Of a stretch of DNA of 64,000 nucleotides, positions 17,625 through 26,378 are shown one piece after another. The stretch comes from Neotamlana sedimentorum. Its GTDB lineage: Bacteria > Bacteroidota > Bacteroidia > Flavobacteriales > Flavobacteriaceae. Position numbers and translations under genes: made by a program. A model generated the notes under the pieces. That model saw only the letters and a list, made by a program, of their open reading frames with translations, was not told where the DNA came from and searched no databases. Each line of letters opens with the position of its first letter. The stretch's first letter is position 1. Where the stretch lies: NCBI RefSeq assembly GCF_000943565.1, contig NZ_JTDW01000001.1, forward strand, positions 186,001 through 250,000. Reading direction: 5' to 3'.

Positions 17625-19235
17625 ATGGCAGTAGTAGTAAATATGCCGCGTTTAAGCGACACGATGGAAGAAGGAACCGTGGCAACTTGGTTGAAAAAAG
17701 TTGGCGATAAGGTTGAAGAAGGAGATATTTTAGCAGAAATTGAAACAGATAAAGCTACCATGGAGTTTGAGTCTTTTAACGAAGGAACATTACTTCATAT
17801 TGGTGTGCAAGAAGGTGAAACTACAAAAGTAGATGAACTTTTAGCAATAATAGGTGAAGCAGGTGAAGATATATCTGGTTTACTAAATGGAGGTAGTGCT
17901 CCAGTTGAGGCTCCTGTAGAAGCACCAGCGAGTGCAGAAGCAGCACCAGCCGCCGAAGCTCCTGCTCAAGAATTACCTGAAGGTGTTGTAGTTGTTACTA
18001 TGCCACGTTTAAGTGATACTATGGAAGAAGGAACCGTTGCTACTTGGTTGAAAAAAGTTGGTGATACGGTTGAAGAAGGCGATATTTTAGCAGAAATAGA
18101 AACAGATAAAGCTACTATGGAATTCGAATCATTCCAATCAGGTACTTTATTAGAAATAGGTTTACAAGAAGGAGAATCGGCAAAAGTTGATTCTTTATTA
18201 GCAATAATTGGTCCTGCAGGAACAGATGTTTCTGGAGTAGCATCAGGTTTCTCTGCACCAGCAGCAAAAACTGAAGCAGCACCAAAGGCCGAAGCTCCAA
18301 AAGCTGCGGCACCGGCTGCAGCAAAAACGGAAGCTAAACCAAGTGCACCAAAACCAACGCCAGTTACAGCAAACGGACGTATTTTTGTTTCGCCATTAGC
18401 TAAAAAGTTAGCTGAAGAAAAAGGTATTAACTTAACAAAAGTTCAAGGTACTGGTGAAAACGGACGTATCGTTAAACGCGATATCGAAAATTACGAACCT
18501 GCAGCTGCAGTATCAGAAAGTGCTGCTGTTACTAGTTTTGCTGTTGCCGGAGAAGAAAAAACGGAAGAAGTTAAAAACTCTTCAATGCGTAAAGCTATTG
18601 CTAAGTCGTTAGGTAAATCTAAATTTACTGCACCACACTTCTATTTAAATATTGAAGTAGATATGGATAACGCTATTGCTTCTCGTAAAACAATAAACGC
18701 GATTCCAGATACAAAAGTGTCTTTTAACGATATGGTTGTAAAAGCTTGTGCTATGGCACTTGTAAAACACCCACAAGTAAATACTACTTGGGACGATAAT
18801 GTAACTAAATTCCATAGTCATATTCACGTTGGTGTTGCAGTTGCAGTAGACGATGGTTTAGTTGTGCCAGTAATAAAACACACAAATGCGTTAAGCTTAA
18901 CTCAAATTGGAGGATCTGTTCGTGACTTAGCTGGTAAAGCAAGAAACAAAAAAATTAAGCCAGATGAAATGTCTGGAAGTACATTTACAGTTTCTAACTT
19001 AGGAATGTTTGGTATTCAGAGTTTTACATCTATTATCAATCAGCCAAACTCAGCAATTTTATCGGTTGGAGCAATTGTACAAAAACCAGTTGTAAAAGAT
19101 GGGCAAATAGTTGTAGGTAATACTATGATGTTAACCTTAGCATGCGACCACAGAACGGTTGATGGTGCAGTAGGTGCACAGTTTTTACAAACTTTAAAAA
19201 CATTTATTGAGAACCCAGTAACTATGATTGCTTAG
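17625..19235 (+). CDS. pdhC: Dihydrolipoamide acetyltransferase, E2 of pyruvate dehydrogenase
   Basis: A 536-residue E2 core protein. It has two near-identical lipoyl domains, with lipoylated lysines in EIETDKATMEFESF at Lys43 and Lys162. They are joined by Ala/Pro/Glu-rich linkers. A subunit-binding domain follows (VSPLAKKLAEEKGINLTKV, about residues 250-290), then a catalytic acyltransferase domain with His509 in CDHRTVDGAVGAQF. It takes acetyl groups from E1 and passes them to CoA. It follows pdhA by 3 bases, and a terminator lies 30 bases after the stop, so pdhA-E2 is a closed operon. Confidence 0.94.
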   Translation: MAVVVNMPRLSDTMEEGTVATWLKKVGDKVEEGDILAEIETDKATMEFESFNEGTLLHIGVQEGETTKVDELLAIIGEAGEDISGLLNGGSAPVEAPVEAPASAEAAPAAEAPAQELPEGVVVVTMPRLSDTMEEGTVATWLKKVGDTVEEGDILAEIETDKATMEFESFQSGTLLEIGLQEGESAKVDSLLAIIGPAGTDVSGVASGFSAPAAKTEAAPKAEAPKAAAPAAAKTEAKPSAPKPTPVTANGRIFVSPLAKKLAEEKGINLTKVQGTGENGRIVKRDIENYEPAAAVSESAAVTSFAVAGEEKTEEVKNSSMRKAIAKSLGKSKFTAPHFYLNIEVDMDNAIASRKTINAIPDTKVSFNDMVVKACAMALVKHPQVNTTWDDNVTKFHSHIHVGVAVAVDDGLVVPVIKHTNALSLTQIGGSVRDLAGKARNKKIKPDEMSGSTFTVSNLGMFGIQSFTSIINQPNSAILSVGAIVQKPVVKDGQIVVGNTMMLTLACDHRTVDGAVGAQFLQTLKTFIENPVTMIA

Positions 19236-19264
19236 TTATTAAGTACTTTTTAATTTATAAAACA

Positions 19265-19298
19265 AAACCTGAGTCATTTATTTGATTCAGGTTTTTTT
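19265..19298 (+). terminator. Terminator of the pdh operon
   Basis: AAACCTGAGTCA (19265-19276) pairs with TGATTCAGGTTT (19283-19294) with one G-T wobble, followed by a T run to 19298. Confidence 0.85.
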
Positions 19299-19325
19299 AT
19301 CTTTATAACAGAAAATTATTTTAAA

Positions 19326-20261
19326 ATGAAACATATTTTGTCGGTATTTAGCATTCTTATTTTGCTTAGTTGCTCCACATCAAAGGGACTTCAAGTTAAA
19401 AAAGATGCAGTTGAAGCAAGTTTAACATATTTAGCTTCCAATGAGTTAAACGGAAGGCAAACCGGAACACCCGGTATTGAAAAAGCGGCAACTTATATAG
19501 AATCTATTTTTAAAGATTATAAAGTGTCTACTTATTTCGAAACCTATCGAGATAGCTTTCAGCTTAAAGATATTACAGGTTATAATATAGTTGGATATTT
19601 AGAAGGAAACGACCCTAAATTAAAAGATGAATTTGTAATTCTAGGCGCACATTACGATCACATTGGAACTGCAAAAACTGTAGATGGAGATAGTATTGCT
19701 AACGGAGCTAACGATGATGCTTCAGGAACTGTGGCGGTTTTAGAATGGGCAAAATATTTCGCGAAAGCAAAAAACAATAAACGCAGTATTTTATTTACGC
19801 TTTATTCGGCCGAAGAAATGGGCTTAAAGGGCTCTGCACATTTAGCCAAAGTTTTAAAAGAACAAAATTTAAACTTATATACCATGATAAATTTTGAAAT
19901 GATTGGTGTGCCAAGAACTTTTGGTAATAAATTAAGTTATTTAACAGGTTATAAAAAATCGAATATCGCTGAGAAATTAAATGCTTATGCAGGTGAATCT
20001 CTAGTCGGGTTTTTGCCGCAGGCTAAAAAGTTTAATCTGTTTAAACGTTCAGATAATTTTCCGTTTTTCAATGAGTTTAATGTGCCTGCTCATGCCATTT
20101 CGACCTTTGATTTTACCAATTTTGATTATTATCATCATGTTGACGACGAAGCTGAAAACATGGACTTTACTCACATAACCAACTTTATAAATAAAATGAT
20201 TCCTGCACTTGAAGGCATGATTAATGCACCTTCAAAAGAAATAAAACTAAACGATGAGTAA
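19326..20261 (+). CDS. M28-family zinc aminopeptidase, lipoprotein
   Basis: A 311-residue peptidase of the M28 family. The N-terminus is a lipoprotein signal with LILLSC (Cys16). The two-zinc site is visible: His109 in LGAHYDHIG, Asp130 in ANGANDDASGT, Glu163/Glu164 in YSAEEMGLKGS, and a late His in FDYYHHVDDEAENM. M28 enzymes usually remove N-terminal residues from peptides, and the anchor suggests a periplasmic or outer-membrane location. It overlaps the next gene by 8 bases, starting a run of short-spaced genes up to the DUF389 gene. Confidence 0.88.
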   Translation: MKHILSVFSILILLSCSTSKGLQVKKDAVEASLTYLASNELNGRQTGTPGIEKAATYIESIFKDYKVSTYFETYRDSFQLKDITGYNIVGYLEGNDPKLKDEFVILGAHYDHIGTAKTVDGDSIANGANDDASGTVAVLEWAKYFAKAKNNKRSILFTLYSAEEMGLKGSAHLAKVLKEQNLNLYTMINFEMIGVPRTFGNKLSYLTGYKKSNIAEKLNAYAGESLVGFLPQAKKFNLFKRSDNFPFFNEFNVPAHAISTFDFTNFDYYHHVDDEAENMDFTHITNFINKMIPALEGMINAPSKEIKLNDE

Positions 20262-20937
20262 AAACATAATTATTACAGGAACTAGTCGAGGTATTGGTTT
20301 CGAATTAGTTAAGCAATTTGCAAAAGCAGGTCATCATGTGTTAGCGCTTTCGAGGAATGAAAAAACTGTTCAAGATTTAAAACTTCAAAATGTAACTGCT
20401 TTTTCGTTCGATTTATCCGATGTTGAAGCCTATAAAAAAATAGAAGATTTTATATCTAAAAACTGGCAACAAGTCGATGCTTTAATAAATAATGCGGGAG
20501 CTTTGGTTAATAAACCATTTTCAGAATTAACAATGAAAGATTATGAGACTGTATACAAAACCAATGTATTTGGGGTTGCCGAATTAACTCGTGTAGTTTT
20601 ACCATTTATGAAAGCGAATAGTCATGTGGTAGCCATAAGTTCTATGGGCGGCGTACAAGGCAGTTTAAAATTTCCTGGTTTAGCTGCTTACAGCTCAAGT
20701 AAAGGCGCTGTTATTACTTTAACAGAGTTACTTGCCGAAGAGTATAAAGATTCTGGTATCGCATTTAATGTACTTGCTTTGGGTGCCGTACAAACCGAAA
20801 TGTTAGAAGAAGCGTTTCCAGGTTACCAAGCGCCAACAACGGCTCAAGAAATGGCAGATTATATCTTTAATTTTTCACTTACAGGACAAAAATACTATAA
20901 TGGGAAACTGTTGCAAGTTTCAAATTCTACGCCTTGA
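20254..20937 (+). CDS. Short-chain dehydrogenase/reductase
   Basis: A 227-residue cytoplasmic NAD(P)-dependent oxidoreductase of the SDR family. The cofactor motif is TGTSRGIGFE at the N-terminus, then NNAGALVNKP. The catalytic residues are in AISSMGGVQG (Ser) and AAYSSSKGA (Tyr and Lys). The substrate cannot be inferred. Its ATG lies inside the last codons of the peptidase gene, and its stop is 3 bases before the next start, so it is translationally linked to both. Confidence 0.86.
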   Translation: MSKNIIITGTSRGIGFELVKQFAKAGHHVLALSRNEKTVQDLKLQNVTAFSFDLSDVEAYKKIEDFISKNWQQVDALINNAGALVNKPFSELTMKDYETVYKTNVFGVAELTRVVLPFMKANSHVVAISSMGGVQGSLKFPGLAAYSSSKGAVITLTELLAEEYKDSGIAFNVLALGAVQTEMLEEAFPGYQAPTTAQEMADYIFNFSLTGQKYYNGKLLQVSNSTP

Positions 20938-20940
20938 TTT

Positions 20941-21579
20941 ATGAGCAAATACAAATGCATAATTTTCGATTGCGATGGTATTTTAGTCGATAGCGAAATT
21001 GTTAGCAATCAAGTTTTAGTTGATATGGCTAACGAACATGGAGCAAACATCGATTTAGAATATGCGTTTAAACATTTTAAAGGCAGTTTTATTGAAGCTT
21101 GTACCGAAAAAATAGAAACACTAGCAACAAAACCACTACTAAATAATTTTATAGATGAGTATAGAAAACGAAGCTTTGAAGCTTTTAAACAAAACATGAA
21201 ACCAGTTAATGGTATTAAAGATGTACTAGAAAATTTACAGTTGCCTTTCTGTGTAGCATCCAGCGGGCCAGAAGATAAAATAAAACTCAATTTAGGTTTA
21301 ACGGGCTTATTACCATTTTTTGAAGATCGCATTTTTAGTTGTTACGCTATTAATAAATGGAAACCTGATCCGTCTGTGTTTTTATGGGCAGCAGAAACCA
21401 TGGGGTTTAAACCTAGCGAATGTTTAGTTATAGAAGATAGCTTATCTGGTGTAACTGCTGCAATAAATGGCGGTTTTGATGTGTTTGGTTATACCGAGCG
21501 CGATTACAAAAATGCTTTGCCAACCAAAGCCACAAAAACCTTTAGTAATATGGTAGAATTACTAAACTTAATTTCATAG
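20941..21579 (+). CDS. HAD-superfamily hydrolase, phosphoglycomutase-like
   Basis: A 212-residue HAD phosphatase. Motif I is IFDCDGILVDSE (nucleophile Asp and acid/base Asp near residues 9-11), motif II is the Ser in CVASSGPEDK, motif III is the Lys in NKWKPDPSVF, and motif IV is LVIEDSLSGVTAA. The cap domain lies between motifs I and II. This subgroup includes beta-phosphoglucomutases and small sugar-phosphate phosphatases. The neighbouring mannose-1-phosphate guanylyltransferase makes a sugar phosphate plausible, but that is inference. Confidence 0.85.
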   Translation: MSKYKCIIFDCDGILVDSEIVSNQVLVDMANEHGANIDLEYAFKHFKGSFIEACTEKIETLATKPLLNNFIDEYRKRSFEAFKQNMKPVNGIKDVLENLQLPFCVASSGPEDKIKLNLGLTGLLPFFEDRIFSCYAINKWKPDPSVFLWAAETMGFKPSECLVIEDSLSGVTAAINGGFDVFGYTERDYKNALPTKATKTFSNMVELLNLIS

Positions 21580-21585
21580 AATTAA

Positions 21586-22188
21586 TTGCAGTCTAAATTA
21601 ATACATTATATACCAGAGGAAGCTTTGTCAAAAGTTTTAAAGTTATTAGATCATGATAATTTAGTGATTAAAGTAAAAGGCGAACGTAAAACCAAACATG
21701 GCGATTATAGGGCTTTACCTAACGGAAAACATCAAATTACAATAAATGCTAACTTAAATGAATACAGGTTTTTAATTACTTTAATTCATGAAATTGCTCA
21801 TTTTGAAGCTTTTCAAAATTATGGTAGACAGATAAAACCACATGGATTGGAGTGGAAGCGCACGTTTCAGCATTTAATGTTGCCCTTTTTAAACCCAGAA
21901 ATTTTTCCAAATCATTTACTTCCGCTTTTAGCAAATCATTTTAAAAATCCAAAAGCATCAAGCGATACAGATGTTAAATTAGCTTTATCATTAAAACAAT
22001 ACGATGTACCAAATAATAAAACTTATATATTTGAAGTTGCGCCAAATACCATTTTCAAAATTTATAATGGTAAAATGTTTAAAATGCTTAAAAAACGAGT
22101 TAAACGTTACGAATGTGTTGAGATTGAAACAGGAAAATTGTATCTTTTCAATCCGAATGCAGAAGTAGAAGTAATAAAGAATAAATAA
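21586..22188 (+). CDS. SprT-like zinc protein
   Basis: A 200-residue protein with a SprT-type metal site: HEIAH (residues 68-72) in LITLIHEIAHFEAF, then His86 in KPHGLEWKRTF. The C-terminal part has zinc-ribbon-like spacing but few cysteines (YECVEIETGKLYLFNP). The start is TTG, six bases after the HAD stop; I see no better ATG. SprT-like domains are found in DNA-protein-crosslink proteases of eukaryotes. The bacterial role is unclear, so I give no gene symbol. Confidence 0.75.
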   Translation: MQSKLIHYIPEEALSKVLKLLDHDNLVIKVKGERKTKHGDYRALPNGKHQITINANLNEYRFLITLIHEIAHFEAFQNYGRQIKPHGLEWKRTFQHLMLPFLNPEIFPNHLLPLLANHFKNPKASSDTDVKLALSLKQYDVPNNKTYIFEVAPNTIFKIYNGKMFKMLKKRVKRYECVEIETGKLYLFNPNAEVEVIKNK

Positions 22189-22214
22189 ACATAAAATAAC
22201 TAAAATACTTTAAA

Positions 22215-23294
22215 ATGAACAAAAATTATTATGCCATCCTAATGGCAGGTGGAGTTGGCTCTAGGTTTTGGCCGGTGAGTACTCAGGATTTTCCAAAACA
22301 ATTTCACGATATGTTAGGTACTGGCGATACTTTAATTCAAAAAACATTTCAAAGACTTTCACATTTAATTCCAAAAGAAAACATATACATTTTAACCAAC
22401 GAGCGTTATAACGATTTGGTTTTAGAGCAACTTCCAGAGGTTACACAAAAGCAAGTGGTTTTAGAACCTGCAATGCGTAATACAGCGCCTTGTATTTTGT
22501 ACGCTTCATTAAAAATTCAAAAGGAAAATCCAGATGCGGTTATGATTGTTGCACCAAGCGACCATTGGATTGAAGATGAAGCAACATTCTCAAAAAACGT
22601 AGAACAAGCATTCGAGTTTTGTTCCGATAACGATGCGTTAATGACCTTAGGTATTCAACCAACTTTTCCAAATACAGGTTATGGTTATATTGAATTTGAT
22701 AAAGCTGCCACTAACGATATAAAATCAGTAAATCAGTTTAGAGAAAAACCAGATTACGAAACGGCAAAATCGTTTATAGATCAAGGAAATTTTTTATGGA
22801 ATGCCGGGATATTTATGTGGAGTGCTAAAAGTGTGGTGAAAGCTTTTGAAAGTAATCAACCAGAACTGTACAAGCATTTTGAAGCTGGAATTTCAGTTTA
22901 TAATACCGAAGCTGAAGCAGCTTTTATAAAAGAAAATTACCCGTTAGCAGAAAACATTTCTGTAGATTATGCCATCATGGAAAAATCGAAAAATGTTTAT
23001 GTAATTGCTGCTGAATTCGATTGGAACGATCTTGGTACTTGGGGGAGCTTATACGATAAATTAGGAGCTTCAGATAATGGAAATGCTGTAGTAAATGCAA
23101 GAACTTTAGTTGAAGATGCTCAAGGAAATATGATTCGTACTAAAAACGATAAAATTGTAGTTATCGATGGGTTAAATGATTATATTGTTGTAGATAAAGA
23201 AGAGGTTTTACTTATTTATCCTAAATCGAAAGAGCAAGATATTAAAAAAGTACTCCAAAAAGTAAAAGACAAGTTTGGAGAGCAATACGGTTAA
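22215..23294 (+). CDS. manC: Mannose-1-phosphate guanylyltransferase
   Basis: A 359-residue nucleotidyltransferase that makes GDP-mannose from mannose-1-phosphate and GTP, for glycan and lipopolysaccharide precursors. The signature GGVGSRFWPVS (residues 12-22) with PKQF is diagnostic. Further motifs are EPAMRNTAPC, APSDHWI, GYGYIEF, FREKPD, WNAGIFMW and SVDYAIMEKS. The fused isomerase domain of longer ManC proteins is absent, so this is the short monofunctional type. It sits in the run with the HAD hydrolase and SprT-like genes, and the DUF389 gene starts 6 bases later. Confidence 0.92.
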   Translation: MNKNYYAILMAGGVGSRFWPVSTQDFPKQFHDMLGTGDTLIQKTFQRLSHLIPKENIYILTNERYNDLVLEQLPEVTQKQVVLEPAMRNTAPCILYASLKIQKENPDAVMIVAPSDHWIEDEATFSKNVEQAFEFCSDNDALMTLGIQPTFPNTGYGYIEFDKAATNDIKSVNQFREKPDYETAKSFIDQGNFLWNAGIFMWSAKSVVKAFESNQPELYKHFEAGISVYNTEAEAAFIKENYPLAENISVDYAIMEKSKNVYVIAAEFDWNDLGTWGSLYDKLGASDNGNAVVNARTLVEDAQGNMIRTKNDKIVVIDGLNDYIVVDKEEVLLIYPKSKEQDIKKVLQKVKDKFGEQYG

Positions 23295-23300
23295 AATAAT

Positions 23301-24773
23301 ATGAGTGACGAAAATAAATTTAATTTCTCTGAAGAAGAAGTTAAAAAGGAGCAAACGGTAGAACAAAGCAAAGAAGCTGTTAAAAAAGACGCTCAAGGTT
23401 TATTAAAGAGTATAAAAACCTTTTTTAGCGAGCTGCTAGATTTTCGAGACGATACCGATAGAGATGCAACCATTGCTGCTATTAAAGGAGATATTCCATT
23501 TAAAGGCGCTACTGCTTGGATTTTAGTCTGTTCTATTTTTGTCGCTTCTATTGGTTTAAATGCCAATTCAACAGCTGTTGTTATTGGAGCCATGTTAATT
23601 TCGCCACTAATGGGACCAATTTTAGGGGTGGGACTTTCTATTGCAATTAACGATATTGATACATTAAGGCGCTCGTTAATAAATTTAGCAATAATGATTG
23701 TGCTAAGTTTATTAACAGCGTTTTTATTTTTTAGGTTTTTCCCTTTAAGCGAAGATACTTCGGAGCTTTTAGGAAGGGTTAAACCAGATATTCGCGATGT
23801 ACTAATTGCCTTTTTTGGTGGTTCGGCGCTAATTATTGCGAGAACAAAAAAAGGAACTATTGCTTCTGTAATATTTGGTGTTGCAATTGCCACGGCTTTA
23901 ATGCCACCACTTTGTACCGCAGGTTATGGTTTAGCTAAAGCTAATTGGGAATATTTTGGGCAAGCCATGTATTTGTTTACAATAAACACCATTTTTATTG
24001 CCCTTGCTACCTTTTTAGTGCTGAAAATTTTGCGTTTTCCAATGCTTAAATACGCAAATTCTAAAAAGCGTAAACGTATAGCGCAATTAGCTACGTTAAT
24101 AGCTGTACTTGTTATGATACCCGCTTCTTTTACCTTTTTTAGTGTTTATAAAGAAAGTACATTTAACCGAGATGCTATAAAATTTATTGACGCAGAATTA
24201 GGGGCTTTACCGCATGCCGAATACATTAAAAAGAATACAACCTATAAATATGGAGAAGATAGCGACGGTTTAATAGAATTAAATTCATTTGGTTTAGATG
24301 AAATTCCAGAAAGTACTATGAGTTTATTGCGCACGCGATTAGCAGAGTATCCAGCATTGGTAAAAGAAAACACAAAATTGGTTTTTAACCAAAATAGGAA
24401 CTCTTCTGTAGATGGTTATAATACCATGAAACAACTCAGGTTAAGAGATTCGTTAGACTTGTTATCGCAACAGGATAAAATAGTTTATTTAGAAAATAGA
24501 GTTAAAGCTTTAGAACGACTAGAGGAAAATTATATTCCGTTTGAAGCTTTGACAAAAGAAGTTAAAATAAACTACGAAACTATTGAAGAGTTCTCGTATG
24601 CTAATGTGATAAATTCTAATTTCACAAAAACCGATACTTTAAAGGTGTTTTCTGTTAAATGGATAGATTCTTTAGCAAAAGAACCGGTTAGAATAAAGGA
24701 TAAAGAAAAATTAGAAAAATGGCTTAAATTAAAGCTTAATTTAGATACTTTAGTGGTTAAAAGAATAAATTAA
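23301..24773 (+). CDS. DUF389-family membrane protein
   Basis: A 490-residue protein. A charged cytoplasmic N-terminus (about 70 residues) leads to a membrane core that begins with the DUF389 hallmark SIGLNANSTAVVIGAMLISPLMGPI (residues about 80-105). Then come ALIIARTKKGTIASVIFGVAIATALMPPLCTAGYGLA and several further helices. The last 200 residues are soluble and helical (LDLLSQQDKIVYLENRVKALE suggests coiled coil). The function of the family is not established. It overlaps the 3' end of the convergent mlaF gene by 4 bases. Confidence 0.85.
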   Translation: MSDENKFNFSEEEVKKEQTVEQSKEAVKKDAQGLLKSIKTFFSELLDFRDDTDRDATIAAIKGDIPFKGATAWILVCSIFVASIGLNANSTAVVIGAMLISPLMGPILGVGLSIAINDIDTLRRSLINLAIMIVLSLLTAFLFFRFFPLSEDTSELLGRVKPDIRDVLIAFFGGSALIIARTKKGTIASVIFGVAIATALMPPLCTAGYGLAKANWEYFGQAMYLFTINTIFIALATFLVLKILRFPMLKYANSKKRKRIAQLATLIAVLVMIPASFTFFSVYKESTFNRDAIKFIDAELGALPHAEYIKKNTTYKYGEDSDGLIELNSFGLDEIPESTMSLLRTRLAEYPALVKENTKLVFNQNRNSSVDGYNTMKQLRLRDSLDLLSQQDKIVYLENRVKALERLEENYIPFEALTKEVKINYETIEEFSYANVINSNFTKTDTLKVFSVKWIDSLAKEPVRIKDKEKLEKWLKLKLNLDTLVVKRIN

Positions 24774-25537
24774 GAATTCTCATCTAAATACATTTTACGA
24801 ACCTTTTTAAATAAATTTGAAGAATATACAAAATCGGTAACCGAGGCGTTATCCGTTTTAAATATAGTGTCTTTTGAGCCTTCCCATTCTTTTAATCCGT
24901 TTTTTAGGAATACAATTTTCTCGCCTATTTCCATAACTGAGTTCATATCGTGTGAATTAATCACCGTAGTAATTTGATATTCGTCGGTAATTTCTTGAAT
25001 TAAATTGTCGATAACGATTGCTGTTTTCGGATCTAAACCAGAGTTTGGTTCATCACAAAATAGATATTTAGGGTTATTAACTATCGCACGAGCAATGGCA
25101 ACACGTTTTTGCATACCACCAGAAGCTTCACTAGGCATTTTGTTGTGAGCATCAGGAAGATTAACACGTTTTAAAACAAAATTTACACGATCTTCCATTT
25201 CACTTTTACTTTGTTTTGTAAACATTTTTAAAGGAAACATCACGTTTTCAGCAATCGTCATAGAATCGAATAAAGCACTACCTTGAAAAACCATACCTAT
25301 TCTAGCTCTTAAATTTCGTTTTTCGTCGTCGTTTAAATTAGAAAATACATCACCATCATAAGAAATACTGCCAGATTCGTAACTAAATAAACCTAATAAG
25401 CATTTTAAAAAAACGGTTTTACCAGAGCCACTTTGCCCTATAATAAGGTTGGTTTTTCCTTTGTCGAAAGTAGTTGTAATACCTTTTAAAATATGAGCAT
25501 CACCAAACGATTTATGTAAATTTTCAACTTCTATCAT
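24770..25537 (-). CDS. mlaF: MlaF-like ABC transporter ATP-binding protein
   Basis: A 255-residue ATPase. Walker A is GQSGSGKT (residues 34-41), the signature is EASGGMQKRVAIARA, and Walker B is YLFCDEPNSGLDPKT, followed by the switch SHDMNSVMEIG. The SGGMQKR form and the partner MlaE mark it as the MlaF/Ttg2A class, which powers phospholipid movement between inner and outer membranes. Its ATG overlaps the last base of mlaE. The substrate-binding MCE protein (MlaD) expected for the complex is not beside it. Confidence 0.88.
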   Translation of the reverse strand: MIEVENLHKSFGDAHILKGITTTFDKGKTNLIIGQSGSGKTVFLKCLLGLFSYESGSISYDGDVFSNLNDDEKRNLRARIGMVFQGSALFDSMTIAENVMFPLKMFTKQSKSEMEDRVNFVLKRVNLPDAHNKMPSEASGGMQKRVAIARAIVNNPKYLFCDEPNSGLDPKTAIVIDNLIQEITDEYQITTVINSHDMNSVMEIGEKIVFLKNGLKEWEGSKDTIFKTDNASVTDFVYSSNLFKKVRKMYLDENS

Positions 25538-26274
25538 TAGCCTAACATCATATCGGTTAATAAATAATTAAGTAAAATTATAACCACCGATGTCCATACA
25601 AACGAGGTTGTACTCGCTTTGCCAACTTCAAGGGCCCCCCCTTTCATATAAAATCCATAATATGAAGGTATGGTGGCTAAAACAATAGCAAAAATAAAAG
25701 TTTTTATAAAAGCGTATGTAATATGAAATGTTTCAAAGTCGGTTTGAATACCAGTAATATAATCAGCCAATGAAGAATAGCCACCATAAACACATGCGGC
25801 CATACCACCTAAAATTCCTAAAAACATGGCAATACTAATTACAAAAGGGTAAAGAAGTAAAGCAATAAATTTAGGGAAAACAAGATAATTTAATGCGTTA
25901 ATACCCATAACCTCTAGGGCATCAATTTGCTCGGTAACTCGCATGGTTCCTATGCTCGATGTTATAAAAGATCCCACTTTACCTGCCATTATTATTGAAA
26001 TAAAAGTGGGAGCAAATTCTAAAATTACCGATTGTCTGGTAGCGAAACCAACTAAGTATTTAGGTATTAACGGGCTATCAATATTTAAAGCGGTTTGTAT
26101 GGTAACAACGCCACCAACAAAAAAAGCAATAAAAGAAACAATACCTAATGAGCCAATAATTAAATCGTCAATATCTTTTAAAACGAGCTGCTTCATAACG
26201 CCCCATTTGGTGGGTTTGCGAAACATTTCGGCAATCATTAAAAAATAAGCTCCTATATTCTTTAAGTAGGTCAT
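25537..26274 (-). CDS. mlaE: MlaE-family ABC transporter permease
   Basis: A 245-residue inner-membrane permease with about five hydrophobic segments. It shows the MlaE family pattern: FFVGGVVTIQTALN, APTFISIIMAGKVGSFITSS (usually read as an A-G-R-x-G-x-x-x-x-E motif in relatives), GTMRVTEQIDALEVMGINAL and LVFPKFIALLLYPFVI. Together with the overlapping ATPase it forms the membrane part of a lipid transporter. It starts 104 bases from the divergent phosphatase gene. Confidence 0.88.
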   Translation of the reverse strand: MTYLKNIGAYFLMIAEMFRKPTKWGVMKQLVLKDIDDLIIGSLGIVSFIAFFVGGVVTIQTALNIDSPLIPKYLVGFATRQSVILEFAPTFISIIMAGKVGSFITSSIGTMRVTEQIDALEVMGINALNYLVFPKFIALLLYPFVISIAMFLGILGGMAACVYGGYSSLADYITGIQTDFETFHITYAFIKTFIFAIVLATIPSYYGFYMKGGALEVGKASTTSFVWTSVVIILLNYLLTDMMLG

Positions 26275-26321
26275 ACTAAATATTAATAATGCTAAAGTAA
26301 AAAAACTTATGCGTATTTAAC

Positions 26322-26360
26322 CTTAATTTTAAATTAAGATATTTTAAATATGTATTTTTG
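26322..26360 (+). promoter_or_regulatory. Putative promoter and dyad of the pafA gene
   Basis: TATTTTTG (26353-26360) matches the -7 box. A 17-base A+T palindrome CTTAATTT-T-AAATTAAG (26322-26338) lies just upstream and could bind a regulator. The box is so close to the ATG at 26361 that transcription would start inside it, which supports the ATG at 26379 as the true start. Confidence 0.45.
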
Positions 26361-26378
26361 ATGCAGAAAAATCATGTC

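Noticed and set aside
17625-18240. A tandem DNA repeat at the start of the E2 gene
   Set aside because: The similarity is the two lipoyl domains, which are normal for this enzyme.
23393-23893. A 166-codon open frame on the minus strand
   Set aside because: It is fully antisense to the conserved DUF389 membrane core, has no recognisable family, and is explained by the codon bias of the real gene.
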